DNA of 43,274 nt, from NCBI GenBank assembly GCA_021809425.1, contig JAKBAA010000024.1, forward strand, positions 1-43,274. Reading direction: 5' to 3'. Positions 25,525 to 34,941 of this stretch are shown piece by piece. A program made the position numbers and the translations under genes. Within the stretch, counting starts at the first letter, position 1, and each line of letters begins with the position of its first letter. Below the pieces are notes generated by a model. That model was given only the letters and a program-made list of their open reading frames with translations. It ran no database searches and was not told the DNA's origin. This DNA comes from Actinomycetes bacterium. GTDB taxonomy: Bacteria; Actinomycetota; Acidimicrobiia; Acidimicrobiales; Bog-793.

Positions 25525-26852
25525 CCGGAGAGGTGGAGCAGTCAGCCTGGTCGCGGGCGAACGCCGCGACCGATCCGTGCGCCGCCGGTGGTCCTGGCGA
25601 TCGCCCCCTCCGTCGCCTGCTCCGCAGGCTGCTCGCCCCACAGCTTGCACGCCAGCGTCAATTCAATGAGGCGGTGCTCGGCACGATCGTCGAGGTGCGG
25701 GACGACCTTGCCGGCCAGCTGGGGGAGACCCGCCAGGCGGCCGGGGCGCCGGAGGAGCTCCAGGCGCTGCGGCGCCAGCTCGACACGGTGCTGTCGAGCC
25801 TGCAGTACCAGGGTGACGTCATCGGCGCGCTGCGAGCGGTGGTGGACGATCAGCTCCTCGACCGTGAGCTCGTCTCCCAGGAGATCGACCTCTCGCGCCA
25901 GCAGTCGTTCGCCCGGTTCCACGACGGCCTCGGCCTGCTGCGGCGGGAGCTGTCCGAGCTGACCCGGGTGCTGACGGCTCGGGCGGACGCCGCCGAGCGC
26001 CGGCTGGGCCGCGCCGAGCGGGCGCTCGCCGAGGCGCGCCTCGCCCTGGCGTCAGGGCACGGCACGGGGGCGGTGCCCGCCTCGACAGGTGCCCCGGAGG
26101 CCGCCCCGGAGGCCGCCCCGGAGGCCGTCGCCGAGGGGGCCGTCCGACGAGGAGCGAGCGCCCCTGGCGGGCGCTTCGGGGCGCTGTACGCCGCCTTCGA
26201 GGACGAGTTCCGGGGCGCGGAGGGGCTGATCAAGGAGCGCGTCGCCGGGTATCTCCCGGACCTCGAGCCGCTGCGGGGCAAGGGCCCGGTGCTCGACGTC
26301 GGGTGCGGCCGGGGGGACCTCCTGGAGGTGCTGGCGGAGGCCGGCATCGAGGCGTACGGGGTCGAGGTGAGCACGGGCTACGCGGCCCGCTGGGAGCTGG
26401 CCGGCGTGGACGTTCGGGTGGAGGACGTGGGACGGCACCTCGCCGGGGTTGCCGCCGGGAGCCTGGCGGCGGTGACGGCGTTGCAGGTCGTCGAGCACCT
26501 CGACACCGAGACGTTGCTCGGGTTCCTCGAGCAGGCGTACGCGGCCCTCCAGCCGGGCGGTCTCCTCGTGCTCGAGACGCCGAACCCCGAGAACGTGACC
26601 GTCGGCGCCTTCACGTTCTGGCTCGACCCGACCCATGAGCGGCCGATCCCGGCAGGGTTGCTGGCCTTTCTCGTCCGGTCCCAAGGCTTCGAGGACGTCG
26701 AGGTTCGCTACCTTCGCCGCCCCGAGCTGCACGGGCTGGCGGAGATCCCCTCGAGCGCCGCCTGGGCGGACGACGTCGCTCCGGTCCGCCAGGTCGTCGA
26801 CCACCTGGTGTTCGGAGCCCAGGACTACGCCGTCCTGGCCCGTCGCGGCTGA
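25521..26852 (+). CDS. Coiled-coil class I SAM-dependent methyltransferase (copy B)
   Basis: This 443-residue paralogue of the 21641-22942 product has the same plan: N-terminal helical and coiled-coil region to about 190, a short Ala/Pro/Glu linker made by a 12-base tandem repeat, then a methyltransferase domain. Motif I is VLDVGCGRGDLLEVL; LETPNPENV and FWLDPTHERPIPAGLL match copy A. The likely start is TTG at 25521, six bases after GGAGGG and overlapping the previous stop; a GTG at 25533 is the alternative. Two diverged copies in one cluster suggest two different methyl acceptors, or a heteromeric capping complex. Function beyond methyl transfer is inferred. Confidence 0.8.
   Translation: MTGEVEQSAWSRANAATDPCAAGGPGDRPLRRLLRRLLAPQLARQRQFNEAVLGTIVEVRDDLAGQLGETRQAAGAPEELQALRRQLDTVLSSLQYQGDVIGALRAVVDDQLLDRELVSQEIDLSRQQSFARFHDGLGLLRRELSELTRVLTARADAAERRLGRAERALAEARLALASGHGTGAVPASTGAPEAAPEAAPEAVAEGAVRRGASAPGGRFGALYAAFEDEFRGAEGLIKERVAGYLPDLEPLRGKGPVLDVGCGRGDLLEVLAEAGIEAYGVEVSTGYAARWELAGVDVRVEDVGRHLAGVAAGSLAAVTALQVVEHLDTETLLGFLEQAYAALQPGGLLVLETPNPENVTVGAFTFWLDPTHERPIPAGLLAFLVRSQGFEDVEVRYLRRPELHGLAEIPSSAAWADDVAPVRQVVDHLVFGAQDYAVLARRG
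26091..26126 (+). repeat. Three perfect 12-base tandem repeats in the methyltransferase linker
   Basis: The unit GCCCCGGAGGCC occurs three times in a row and encodes APEA three times. It lies between coiled coil and catalytic domain, so copy-number change would alter linker length without a frameshift. Confidence 0.85.
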
Positions 26853-26861
26853 GCCGGCACG

Positions 26862-29219
26862 GTGAGGGTCGCCTTCTGGGGCCCGCTGCCGCCCGAGGAG
26901 GGTGGGGCAGCCGAGCAGGCTGCGCTGCTGCTGCCGGAGCTGGCCCGTCGCCTCGAGGTCGTGGCGATCGTGCGCGACGAGCTCGTCGGCCGCACGTTGG
27001 CGCCGCCCGGGGTCGAGGTGGTCGCCGCCTCTCGCTACGGCCCGTACGGGGTCGACCTCGACGTCTACCACCTCGGCAACGAGCCTCGCCAGCACGCCGA
27101 GGTCCACCGACGGGCGCGCGAGCGGCCGGGTGTGGCGCTGCTCCACGAGCCGTCGCTCGCCGGGCTCTACGCCGCCGTCGCCGGTCCTCGAGGGCGGGCG
27201 TTGCTGGAGGAGGAGGCGTGGCGCGAGTCGGGCGGGGTTCCTTCCGAGGCACCTGGTCCGACGCTCGAGGGCGGTCGCGCCGGCTGCCACGGGGTCGCCC
27301 CGCTGCCATGGTGCTCTCCCCGGGTAGCCGCCGCGAGCCTGTGCGCGGTCGTCGACAGCGCCTTCGCTGCCGGCGAGCTGGTCCGCCGGGCGCCCGGATC
27401 CGTGGTCGAGGTCGTCCGACGCGCGGCGTGGGCTGGACCGGCGCCCGGGGGGGCCGGAGAGGCCCGGGCGGTCGTCGTGCCCGGGCCGGCGGTCGGGCGG
27501 CTCGTCCTGCTCGCCCACGGGTCCCCTTCCGGGCTCGTCGCCGGGGCGGCCGTGGTCCTCGCCGCCGCGGCGGCACGGGACGGCGGCGAGGTGACGGTGG
27601 TCGCGCCACCGGGCGCGCTGGCCGGGCCGGCGGCGGTGGCGGCGTGCCACGCAGCCGGCTTGGGAGCCGTGCGGGCGGTCGAGATGCCGGCGAGCATGGC
27701 GGCGATCGCCCAGGTTGTCGCCGGGGCGGCGCTTGCCGTCCTGCTCGAGGGGTGCAACCACGGTGGGACGAGCCCGCTCGTGGCCGCCTGCCTGGCGAGC
27801 GGCGTGCCGGTCGTCGTGGCGGATCACCCGCAGTACCGCGAGCTGACCGCTCCGGCGGTCAGCCGGGTGGCGGTCGACGAGGAGGCGGCGATGGTCGACC
27901 TCGCTGACCTGTTGGCCGGGGCCGACGGCGCGTGGAGGGCGGGGGCGCGGCGAGCGGCAGCCGCGCTCGGCCGGGCCCATGCGCCGGCAGAGGTGGCTGG
28001 TCGGATGGCCGAGGTGCTGGCGGGCTTTGCAGACGGCGAGGTGCATCGAAGGCGGGTCGCCCGCCGCTCGCCGGAGGCCGGGTGGCCGCCGGGGGTCAAC
28101 GCCATCGCTTCGTTCGAGGCGACGACCGGGCTCGCCGAGGCGGCCCGGCGCTACGCCTCGGCGCTCGTCGCGGCGGGGGTGCGCGTGGCGATCGAGGACT
28201 ACGACTACCGGTGGGCACCTCGGGTGGCCCACCGCTTCGACGAGGCCCTGCGGGCGCTGCCGCGCGGGCGGCCGTACGACGTGGAGCTGTGCTCGCTCAA
28301 CGTCAACGAGCTGCACATCCTGCCGGAGCGCTACCTGCGACCGCCGCACACCCGGCGCCACGTCATCGGGTCGTGGTTCTGGGAGCTGCCCGACCTGCCT
28401 CGGTCGCTGCACGAGCAGGTGGCTCGGGTCGACGAGGTGTGGGCGCCGAGCCCGTTCGTGGCGGAGGCGTTCGCGCCGCACACGAGGGGGCCGGTGGAGG
28501 TGGTGCCGTGCGTCGTCGAGCCGGCGCGCGACGAGCGCCTCGGCCGGCCCGACTTCGGGCTGTCGCCGTCGCGGCGGTGCTACTTCTTCCAGTTCGACTG
28601 CAACTCGACGCTGGCGCGCAAGAACCCGTTCGGGGTCATCGACGCCTTCGCCCGGGCCTTCCCACGCTCGCGCCGCGGTGACGTGCAGCTGGTGATGAAG
28701 ACGCTCAACCTGCACCGTCACCCGGAGGCGGCGATGGCGCTGCGCGCCCGCATGGCGGAGGTGGACGGGCTCATCGTCGACGCCGATCTCACCGTGGAGG
28801 CGATGGGGTCGCTGACGGCGGCCTGCGACGTGTTCGTGTCGCTGCACCGCGCCGAGGGGTTCGGGCTGGGGCTCGCCGAGGCGATGTACTTCGGCAAGCC
28901 GGTGGTCGGGACGGCCTACTCGGGGAACCTTGCGTTCATGTCGGTGACCAACAGCTGCCTCGTCGGCTACCGGATGCGGCCCGTGACGATCGGCGAGCTG
29001 CGGTTCAACCCGGGGTCCGAGGTCGTCTACGAGCCCGGCCAGCGCTGGGCCGAGCCGGACCTCGACGACGCGGTCGACTGGTTGCGCTTCTGCCACGACG
29101 AGCCGGCGGCGGCGGACCGCCTGGGGCGGGCGGGGGCGGCGACGATCCGCGACCGGTGCAGCCGGGCGGCGGTCGGCGGGCGCATGCGCGAGCTGCTCGA
29201 GGAGCGTCGGGCCGGATGA
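26862..29219 (+). CDS. Two-domain GT4-type glycosyltransferase (copy B)
   Basis: This 785-residue protein is homologous to the 22951-25524 product: the N-terminus MRVAFWGPLPPEEGGAAEQA and the C-terminal EPGQRWAEPDLDDAVDWLR pattern match. Here the C-terminal unit (about 405-785) is the intact one. It has FQFDCNSTLARKNPFGVIDAF, VQLVMKT, and a full EX7E donor motif in HRAEGFGLGLAEAMYFGKPVV. The N-terminal unit (to about 375) is Ala/Val-rich and lacks the acidic pair (LLEGCNHGGTSPLVAACLASG). The GTG start follows the methyltransferase stop by nine bases. The arrangement suggests that each tandem protein keeps a different working domain. Sugar donor and acceptor are unknown. Confidence 0.82.
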   Translation: MRVAFWGPLPPEEGGAAEQAALLLPELARRLEVVAIVRDELVGRTLAPPGVEVVAASRYGPYGVDLDVYHLGNEPRQHAEVHRRARERPGVALLHEPSLAGLYAAVAGPRGRALLEEEAWRESGGVPSEAPGPTLEGGRAGCHGVAPLPWCSPRVAAASLCAVVDSAFAAGELVRRAPGSVVEVVRRAAWAGPAPGGAGEARAVVVPGPAVGRLVLLAHGSPSGLVAGAAVVLAAAAARDGGEVTVVAPPGALAGPAAVAACHAAGLGAVRAVEMPASMAAIAQVVAGAALAVLLEGCNHGGTSPLVAACLASGVPVVVADHPQYRELTAPAVSRVAVDEEAAMVDLADLLAGADGAWRAGARRAAAALGRAHAPAEVAGRMAEVLAGFADGEVHRRRVARRSPEAGWPPGVNAIASFEATTGLAEAARRYASALVAAGVRVAIEDYDYRWAPRVAHRFDEALRALPRGRPYDVELCSLNVNELHILPERYLRPPHTRRHVIGSWFWELPDLPRSLHEQVARVDEVWAPSPFVAEAFAPHTRGPVEVVPCVVEPARDERLGRPDFGLSPSRRCYFFQFDCNSTLARKNPFGVIDAFARAFPRSRRGDVQLVMKTLNLHRHPEAAMALRARMAEVDGLIVDADLTVEAMGSLTAACDVFVSLHRAEGFGLGLAEAMYFGKPVVGTAYSGNLAFMSVTNSCLVGYRMRPVTIGELRFNPGSEVVYEPGQRWAEPDLDDAVDWLRFCHDEPAAADRLGRAGAATIRDRCSRAAVGGRMRELLEERRAG

Positions 29220-29235
29220 GCCGCCTGCCGACCCG

Positions 29236-31494
29236 GTGAGCGCGCCGCTCGCCGAGCTCGCCGTACGCTTCGCTGCCTTCTCCCTCCTCCTCGCCGGCGT
29301 GGGCGCCGGTCCGGCGAGCCTGCTCCCCTCGAGCTGGCCGGCCCGTGCGAGGCTGGCGCTGGCGCCGGTGCTCGGGCTGTGCCTCGCTGCCTGCGGCGCC
29401 ACGACCCTCGAGTGGCTGGCCCCGGCGGACCGTTGGTACCCGGCGCTCCCGGCGACCGCCGCGCTCTCGCTGCTGGTGGCGGCGGGTCGTGCCCGGCGCG
29501 CCCGGGCAGGCGGTCCCCGGGCAGGCGGTCCCCGGGCGGGGGCCGGGCCCCGAGCCGGGGGTGGCGTCCGGGGCGGTCTGCTCGTCGCCGGCGAGCTGCT
29601 GGTGGTGGTGGCGGCGGCGTTCCTTCCGGTGGCCACGGCGCTGGCCGCCCACGGCAGCGTGGGGCCGATGAGCTACGAGGTCTACGACGGCCCCGGCTAC
29701 GTGGCCAATGCCGAGGCGGCGGCGACGGTGTCGATCCGCACGGCGTCGACCGAGACGAGCGTGGCGAACTACGTGCAGCGCTGGTGGCACCTCGACACGG
29801 CGTCGCCCAACCGGCTCGACGATGCACCGGTGGTGGCGGGCGCCGACGCGCTGCTCGGTCTGGACGCCACGCAGACCTACGTGGCCAACCTGCTCGCCGT
29901 GCTGGCCGCCGGGGGGCTCGGGCTGTACGCGGCCGTGGTGGTGGCGGCGCCGCGCGCCCGGCGGCTCGCCGCCCCGCTTGCCGGGGCAGCCTTCGGCGGG
30001 AGCTTCTTCTTACAGCTCGTGTTCGACGGCAGCCAGGCGGCGCTCACCGGCCTTGCCGTGCTGGTGCCCCTGCTCGTGCTGCTCGTCGAGGCGGCTCGCC
30101 GGCCCAGGGCGGGCACGCTGGCGGTGCTGTCGCTGGCGCTTGCCGGGCTGGGGACGCTGTACCCGATCTTCCTCTTCCCGGTGGTGGTGGTGGTGGGTGG
30201 CGCGGTGGCCGTGCTGGCGGCCCGGTCGTGGCGCGGCCGGCGTGTGGCGTGGCGGCCGTGGCTGGTCCGCGGCGCCGGGGTGGCCGTGCTGGCGGCGCTC
30301 GGCGACGTGGTGGCGACGGTTCGCGACGCCCGCTCGCTCAGCTCGATCGCGACCGGTGGGGGCATCCTGTCGAGCTTCCCCGCCTACCACCTCGGCGCGG
30401 GAGTGGCCGGGAGCTGGCTGCTGCAGACGCGCGATCTGTACGGGGTGGCCTTCGGCGCCCAGAGCCCGCTGGCCGACGTGGTGCCGGCGCTGCTGGTGCC
30501 GCTGGCCGTGCTCGCCGTGGCGCTGCCCCCGCTGCGCCGTGAGCCGGTCGCCTGGTTGGCGCTCGCCCTCGTGGCGGTGTCGGTCCTGCTCGGGGCGTAC
30601 GAGCAGGTGCGCCACGGGTGCGGCTACTGCGAGGACCGCAGCATGCTGTCGGCGGTGCCCCCGCTCGCCTTCCTCGTCTTCGCCGGCCTCGGCACGGCGC
30701 TGTCGAGCGGGCGCGCCGGGCTCGTGGCGGTGGGCCGGGCGAGCCGGCGCCCCGGGGCGGCGATCCCCGGGCACGGTCGGGGTGCCGCCCGCCTGGGCAC
30801 GGCGATGGTGGCGATGGTGGCCGCCTCGTACGTCGGTCTCGTCGCCTACTCGTCGACGAACGCCCGCGCCCGGTACGCGGCGGGAAGCCTGTACGTGACC
30901 GGCGCCGAGCGGGCGCTCGTCGACCGGATCTCGCCGGCGGGCGGACCGGTCGAGCTGGAGGGCCTCGGGACGCTCCCGTCGTCGATCGCCGCCGAGCCGT
31001 ACGCCTACGAGCTGCTGGTCGCCCGCCACGTGGCGGTGTCGGTGGCGACGGCGGAGGAGGGTGCCGGTCTGGCGAGCGACTGGGGTCCACGACCGGTGCG
31101 CCCGCCGTGGTTCGACCCGTCGTACCGGCTGGTGCTGACCCGGCTCGGTGCGCTGGTGGGAGGGCGCCGGCGGGTGGCTACGGCGGGGATGCTGACGCTC
31201 GAGCGGCGGGTGGCGCCGGTCGGGGTGACGGTCGAGTCCGGGCTCGGCTTCTCCTCCCCGACGTCGCGGCTGGCGACGGTGACGGGCCCGCTGCGCCTGG
31301 TCGTGAGCGGCGCCCGGGGTCCGGTGGCGGTGCGGGTCCGCACCGCCCTCCCGGGCCGCCACACCGGGTCGGGAGGGGGGAGCGCCGTGCACTGCGCCGT
31401 CGTCGAGGAACGGTCAGGCGTGCGGGGCGTCACGCTGGACGTCCGGGGCGGGGCGACCGTGCTCGGGGTGTCGGCGGTGGCGGGCCGCTGCTGA
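29236..31494 (+). CDS. Large polytopic membrane protein, possibly GT-C type
   Basis: The 752-residue protein has roughly ten to twelve hydrophobic stretches by eye, starting with a probable signal anchor (LAVRFAAFSLLLAGVGAGPASLL). The C-terminal 200 residues look extracytoplasmic. A loop after the third segment contains YEVYDGPGYVANAEA, and a later loop has HGCGYCEDRSML. This layout fits the GT-C class of polyprenyl-phosphate-sugar glycosyltransferases, but I see no diagnostic motif and do not assign an enzyme. The GTG start lies 17 bases after the glycosyltransferase gene. It ends four bases from the convergent rfbH stop. Confidence 0.65.
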   Translation: MSAPLAELAVRFAAFSLLLAGVGAGPASLLPSSWPARARLALAPVLGLCLAACGATTLEWLAPADRWYPALPATAALSLLVAAGRARRARAGGPRAGGPRAGAGPRAGGGVRGGLLVAGELLVVVAAAFLPVATALAAHGSVGPMSYEVYDGPGYVANAEAAATVSIRTASTETSVANYVQRWWHLDTASPNRLDDAPVVAGADALLGLDATQTYVANLLAVLAAGGLGLYAAVVVAAPRARRLAAPLAGAAFGGSFFLQLVFDGSQAALTGLAVLVPLLVLLVEAARRPRAGTLAVLSLALAGLGTLYPIFLFPVVVVVGGAVAVLAARSWRGRRVAWRPWLVRGAGVAVLAALGDVVATVRDARSLSSIATGGGILSSFPAYHLGAGVAGSWLLQTRDLYGVAFGAQSPLADVVPALLVPLAVLAVALPPLRREPVAWLALALVAVSVLLGAYEQVRHGCGYCEDRSMLSAVPPLAFLVFAGLGTALSSGRAGLVAVGRASRRPGAAIPGHGRGAARLGTAMVAMVAASYVGLVAYSSTNARARYAAGSLYVTGAERALVDRISPAGGPVELEGLGTLPSSIAAEPYAYELLVARHVAVSVATAEEGAGLASDWGPRPVRPPWFDPSYRLVLTRLGALVGGRRRVATAGMLTLERRVAPVGVTVESGLGFSSPTSRLATVTGPLRLVVSGARGPVAVRVRTALPGRHTGSGGGSAVHCAVVEERSGVRGVTLDVRGGATVLGVSAVAGRC
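29504..29533 (+). repeat. Two perfect 15-base tandem repeats
   Basis: GGGCAGGCGGTCCCC occurs twice in a row inside the membrane-protein gene, giving an Arg-Ala-Gly-Gly-Pro repeat in a probable cytoplasmic loop. It is in frame and likely a slippage product. Confidence 0.75.
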
Positions 31495-31498
31495 GCGG

Positions 31499-32950
31499 TC
31501 AGGCGCGCCCGAGCACGCCCCGCGGGTCGCGGCAGAACCGGTCGAGGGTGTCGGCCATGTAGTCGAGCTGCTGCTCGGTCATGCCGGGGTAGACGCCGAG
31601 CCAGAGTGCCCGCTCCATCAGCCGGTCGGTCTCGGCGAGCTCGCCGACCACCCGGTAGCCGCGCCCAGCGGCGCGCAGCTCGTCGAAGCAGGGGTGCCGG
31701 ACGAGGTTGCCGGCGAAGAGCATCCGGGTCTGGATCCGCTGGCCCTCGAGGTGGCGGACGAGGTCGTTGCGGGTGAACGGGGCACCGTCCTCCACGCTGA
31801 GCAGGAGGCCGAACCAGCTGGGGTCGGCCCGCTCGGTGGCGACCGGCAGCCGGAGGAGGTCGCCGTAGGGTGCCACCGCTTCGGCGAGCCGGGCGAAGTT
31901 GGCCCGGCGCGCTGCCCCGAAGGCGTCGAGCTTGGCGACCTGGGCGACACCGATGGCGGCCTGCAGGTCGGTCATCTTCAGGTTGTAGCCGAAGTGCGAG
32001 TAGGTGTACTTGTGGTCGTAGCCCTCGGGGAGCTGGCCCAGCTGGTGCTCGAAGCGCAGACCGCAGGTGTTGTCCTTGCCCGACTTGCAGTAGCAGTCTC
32101 GACCCCAGTCCCGGAAGCTGGCGGCGATCGTGTCGAGCTCCTCGTCACGTGCGTAGACCGCGCCGCCCTCGCCGGTCGTCATGTGGTGCGGCGGGTAGAA
32201 GCTGCTCGTGGCGAGGTCGCCGAAGGAGCCGGTGCGGCGCGTCTCGGCGGTGGGCCCGAGGAGCGAGGTGTAGGCGGAGCCGAGGGCGTCGCAGTTGTCC
32301 TCGACGAGGTACAGGTCGTGGCGGCGGCAGAAGGCGACGACGGCGTCCAGGTCGAACGGGTTGCCGAGGGTGTGCGCCGCCATGACGGCCCGGGTGCGAT
32401 CGGTGCGTGCGGCCTCGAGCAGGCGGGTGTCGAGGTTGGCCGTGGCGCGCTCCACGTCGACGAACACCGGGACGGCGCCGTGCTGGACGATCGGGGCGAC
32501 CGTCGTCGGGAACCCCGCCGCGACGGTGATCACCTCGTCGCCGGGACGGACCCGCCGGTCGCCGAGGCGGGGGGAGGTGAGGGTGGAGAAGGCGACGAGG
32601 TTTGCCGACGAGCCGGAGTTGACGAGCCGGCAGTGGGGGACCCCGACGTAGGCGGCGAGGGCGTTCTCGAGCCGGTGGGCGTAGCGGCCCTCGGTCAGCC
32701 AGAAGTCGAGGGAGGCGGCGACGAGGTTCGTGACCTCGGCGGCGTCGTGCACCCGCCCGGCGTAGCGGACCGGGCTGCGGCCGGGGACGAAGGGACGCTC
32801 CTCGCGGCGGGAGGCCTCGACGTAGGCCTCGACGAGCCCGAGGATCTGGCGTCGCAGCTCGGCCGAGCCGGGTGGCGTGGGGCCGTCCGGCGCCGGCGGT
32901 CCGGTGTCCTCGGGGCGCCCGCCGGCGGCGCTCGTGCCGGGAACGCTCAT
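31499..32950 (-). CDS. rfbH: CDP-4-dehydro-6-deoxyglucose 3-dehydratase (E1)
   Basis: The 483-residue protein belongs to the aminotransferase fold but has the marks of the PMP/[2Fe-2S] dehydratase E1 (AscC/DdhC). The position of the PLP lysine is His ([15 protein letters not shown]). The cluster ligands are Cys220 (EDNCDALGS), Cys286, Cys288 and Cys296 ([11 protein letters not shown], spacing C-x-C-x7-C). From the Yersinia enzyme I remember 57 residues between the first two cysteines; here there are 65, so a short insertion is likely. It removes the C3 hydroxyl of CDP-4-keto-6-deoxyglucose and needs an E3 reductase, which is not seen here. The start overlaps the rfbG stop (ATGA). Confidence 0.92.
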   Translation of the reverse strand: MSVPGTSAAGGRPEDTGPPAPDGPTPPGSAELRRQILGLVEAYVEASRREERPFVPGRSPVRYAGRVHDAAEVTNLVAASLDFWLTEGRYAHRLENALAAYVGVPHCRLVNSGSSANLVAFSTLTSPRLGDRRVRPGDEVITVAAGFPTTVAPIVQHGAVPVFVDVERATANLDTRLLEAARTDRTRAVMAAHTLGNPFDLDAVVAFCRRHDLYLVEDNCDALGSAYTSLLGPTAETRRTGSFGDLATSSFYPPHHMTTGEGGAVYARDEELDTIAASFRDWGRDCYCKSGKDNTCGLRFEHQLGQLPEGYDHKYTYSHFGYNLKMTDLQAAIGVAQVAKLDAFGAARRANFARLAEAVAPYGDLLRLPVATERADPSWFGLLLSVEDGAPFTRNDLVRHLEGQRIQTRMLFAGNLVRHPCFDELRAAGRGYRVVGELAETDRLMERALWLGVYPGMTEQQLDYMADTLDRFCRDPRGVLGRA

Positions 32951-34080
32951 GCCGGCAGCCCCGTCGTGCCGGCGCCGTCGTGCTCGAGGGCGAGGTAGCG
33001 CTCGATCTGCGACCGGGTGAGGGCGCGTGTGCCGGCGGCGCCGTCGCGGGCGGCGAGGTACCACTCGATCGTCCACTCGGCGGTGGCCTCGAGGTCGAGC
33101 ACGGGGCGCCAGCCGAGGCGGTGGCGGGCCTTCGTGCTGTCGAGCAGCAGGACGTGGCGCTCGGGCGGCCCGGGCGGACCGGCAACGATGTCGGGGGCGG
33201 CCCGTCCGGCCCGCCGGCAGGCCGCGGCGAGCAGGTCGACGAACTCGCCGACGCTCGCTGCCGCGCCGGGCTCCGGTCCGAAGTTCCAGGCCTCGGCCAC
33301 CGGGTCGCCCTCGAGGAGGGCCACGGTGAGCCGGAGGTAGCCGGCGACGGCGTCGAGCACGTGCTGCCACGGCCGCACGGCGTCGGGCCGGCGCAGGACG
33401 AGCGGCGACCCGGCCCGGAGGGCCCGGGCGAGGTCCGGCACGATCCGCTCGGGTGCGGCGTCCCCCCCGCCGACGACGTTGCCGGCCCGTGCGGTCGCCA
33501 GGGCCCCGCCGGCGGGGGCGAACGAGGCTCGCCAGGCGTGGGCCACCAGCTCGGTGGCGGCCTTGCTGGCGCTGTAGGGGTCCTCGCCACCGAGCGGGTC
33601 GCCCTCGGTGTGGGCGGCCGGGCCGACGGCGTAGCACTTGTCGCTCGTCACGACGAGGCAGGCGGCGACCTGCGGCGCCGAGCGGACGGCCTCGAGGAGG
33701 CGGACCGTCCCGGTGACGTTCGTCTCGAACGTGCCGAGCGGGTCGTCGTAGGAGGGGAGCACCAGGGCCTGGGCGGCGAGGTGCAGGACGACCGAGGCGC
33801 CGCTCTGGTGCAGCGCCCCGGCGAGGGCGCCCGGGTCGCGCACGTCGCCGACGATGCTGCGCACCCCCGGCGGCGGGCCGGCGGTGGCCGCCAGGCTGCC
33901 CGGGAGCGGCTCGAGCGCGTAGCCGGTCACCTCGGCGCCGGCGGCGGCGAGCAGCTCGACCAGCCAGGCGCCGACGAAGCCGGTGTGGCCCGTGACGAGC
34001 ACTCGCCGGCCGGCGAAGGCGCCGAGACGGTCGGCGAGGCTGCCGGGGCCGGGGCCGGGGCCGGGGCCGGGGCCGGTCAC
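32947..34080 (-). CDS. rfbG: CDP-glucose 4,6-dehydratase
   Basis: The 377-residue extended SDR has the nucleotide motif [10 protein letters not shown] and the catalytic YSASK, with TSDKCY just upstream as in CDP-glucose dehydratases. It converts CDP-glucose to CDP-4-keto-6-deoxyglucose for RfbH. The GTG start at 34080 overlaps the rfbF stop (GTGA). The first residues are an unusual (Gly-Pro)5 stretch written by five hexamer repeats, before the normal family start at about residue 14 ([18 protein letters not shown]). The order rfbF-rfbG-rfbH is the classic ddhABC order of 3,6-dideoxyhexose clusters. Confidence 0.92.
   Translation of the reverse strand: MTGPGPGPGPGPGSLADRLGAFAGRRVLVTGHTGFVGAWLVELLAAAGAEVTGYALEPLPGSLAATAGPPPGVRSIVGDVRDPGALAGALHQSGASVVLHLAAQALVLPSYDDPLGTFETNVTGTVRLLEAVRSAPQVAACLVVTSDKCYAVGPAAHTEGDPLGGEDPYSASKAATELVAHAWRASFAPAGGALATARAGNVVGGGDAAPERIVPDLARALRAGSPLVLRRPDAVRPWQHVLDAVAGYLRLTVALLEGDPVAEAWNFGPEPGAAASVGEFVDLLAAACRRAGRAAPDIVAGPPGPPERHVLLLDSTKARHRLGWRPVLDLEATAEWTIEWYLAARDGAAGTRALTRSQIERYLALEHDGAGTTGLPA
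34045..34074. repeat. Five tandem GGGGCC hexamers at the 5' end of rfbG
   Basis: The plus strand carries GGGGCC five times without interruption. In rfbG this codes for alternating Gly-Pro immediately after the GTG start region. Copy-number changes stay in frame. The G-rich strand is the template strand of rfbG and could form a G-quadruplex. Confidence 0.9.
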
Positions 34081-34844
34081 CAGACCCGCCAGGGTGCCGC
34101 GCCGCCCGCCCAGAGCTCCTCGAGCTGGTTGCGGTCGCGCAGGGTGTCCATGGGCTGCCAGAACCCCTCGTGGCGGAACACGGCCAGCTCGCCGTCCCGG
34201 GCGAGCCGCTCGAGCGGCTCGTGCTCGAACAGGGTGTCGTCGTCGCCGAGGTAGTCGAGCACGCCGGGGGAGCACACGAAGAAGCCCCCGTTGATCCAGG
34301 CCTCGCCGCCCGCCGGCTTCTCCTGGAAGCGCACGACGCGGTTCCCGTCGGTCTCGAGGGCGCCGAATCGGGCGGGCGGGCGCACGGCGGTGACCGTGGC
34401 GAGCCGGCCCTCGGCCCGGTGGAAGGCGAGCAGCCGGGCCACGTCGACGTCGCCGACGGCGTCGCCGTAGGTGAGGGCGAACGTCTCGCCCTCGAGGAAG
34501 GGTGCGGCACGCCGGATGCGGCCTGCGGTCTGAGTGCGCTCGCCGGTGTCGACGCAGGTGACCCGCCAGTCCTCGCGCTCGCCCCGGTGGAGCGCGACCT
34601 CGCCGGTGGCGAGGTCGAAGGTGGCGTCGGAGCCGTGCAGGACGTAGTTGGCGAAGTACTCCTTGATGACGTACCCCTTGTATCCGCAGCAGACGACAAA
34701 GTCGTTGCAGCCATGTGCCGCATAGATGTGCATGATGTGCCACAGCATCGGCCGGCCGCCGACCTCGACCATGGGCTTGGGGCGCGTGACGGTCTCCTCG
34801 GAGAGCCGGGTGCCGAGGCCGCCGGCCAGGATGACGACCTTCAT
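34077..34844 (-). CDS. rfbF: Glucose-1-phosphate cytidylyltransferase
   Basis: The 255-residue nucleotidyltransferase starts [18 protein letters not shown] and continues with [18 protein letters not shown], the signature of RfbF/Ddh[14 protein letters not shown] and [17 protein letters not shown] are also typical. It makes CDP-glucose from CTP and glucose 1-phosphate, feeding RfbG. The ATG at 34844 gives the canonical N-terminus; an in-frame upstream extension to 34964 has no family support. The ribosome-binding site is weak (GAGGAG about 13 bases before the start). Confidence 0.93.
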   Translation of the reverse strand: MKVVILAGGLGTRLSEETVTRPKPMVEVGGRPMLWHIMHIYAAHGCNDFVVCCGYKGYVIKEYFANYVLHGSDATFDLATGEVALHRGEREDWRVTCVDTGERTQTAGRIRRAAPFLEGETFALTYGDAVGDVDVARLLAFHRAEGRLATVTAVRPPARFGALETDGNRVVRFQEKPAGGEAWINGGFFVCSPGVLDYLGDDDTLFEHEPLERLARDGELAVFRHEGFWQPMDTLRDRNQLEELWAGGAAPWRVW

Positions 34845-34903
34845 CTCGAAACGTTCGCTCCTCGTCCGGCCGCCGGCAGCGCCGGCCCGCAGGCTGGCGG
34901 CCG

Positions 34904-34909
34904 ATCGTA
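34904..34909 (-). promoter_or_regulatory. Possible -10 box upstream of rfbF
   Basis: TACGAT on the minus strand lies in the 97-base gap between the epimerase gene and rfbF and stands out from its GC-rich surroundings. No matching -35 was found. It could give rfbFGH a promoter of its own. Confidence 0.25.
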
Positions 34910-34941
34910 TCCGAGGCACCCCGGCTCCGGGGCGATGCCGC

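Noticed and set aside
26052-29636. Open frame of 1194 codons on the minus strand
   Set aside because: It is antisense to the methyltransferase and glycosyltransferase genes, has a low-complexity Arg/Pro/His-rich translation, and is a GC-rich shadow of genuine plus-strand genes with clear motifs.
31495-31498. Bidirectional terminator between the membrane protein and rfbH
   Set aside because: Only four bases separate the convergent stop codons; any terminator would have to lie within coding sequence and none was evident.
31499-34723. A single 1074-codon minus-strand gene
   Set aside because: Only its last 484 codons make sense, as RfbH. The upstream part is an out-of-frame reading of rfbG and rfbF.
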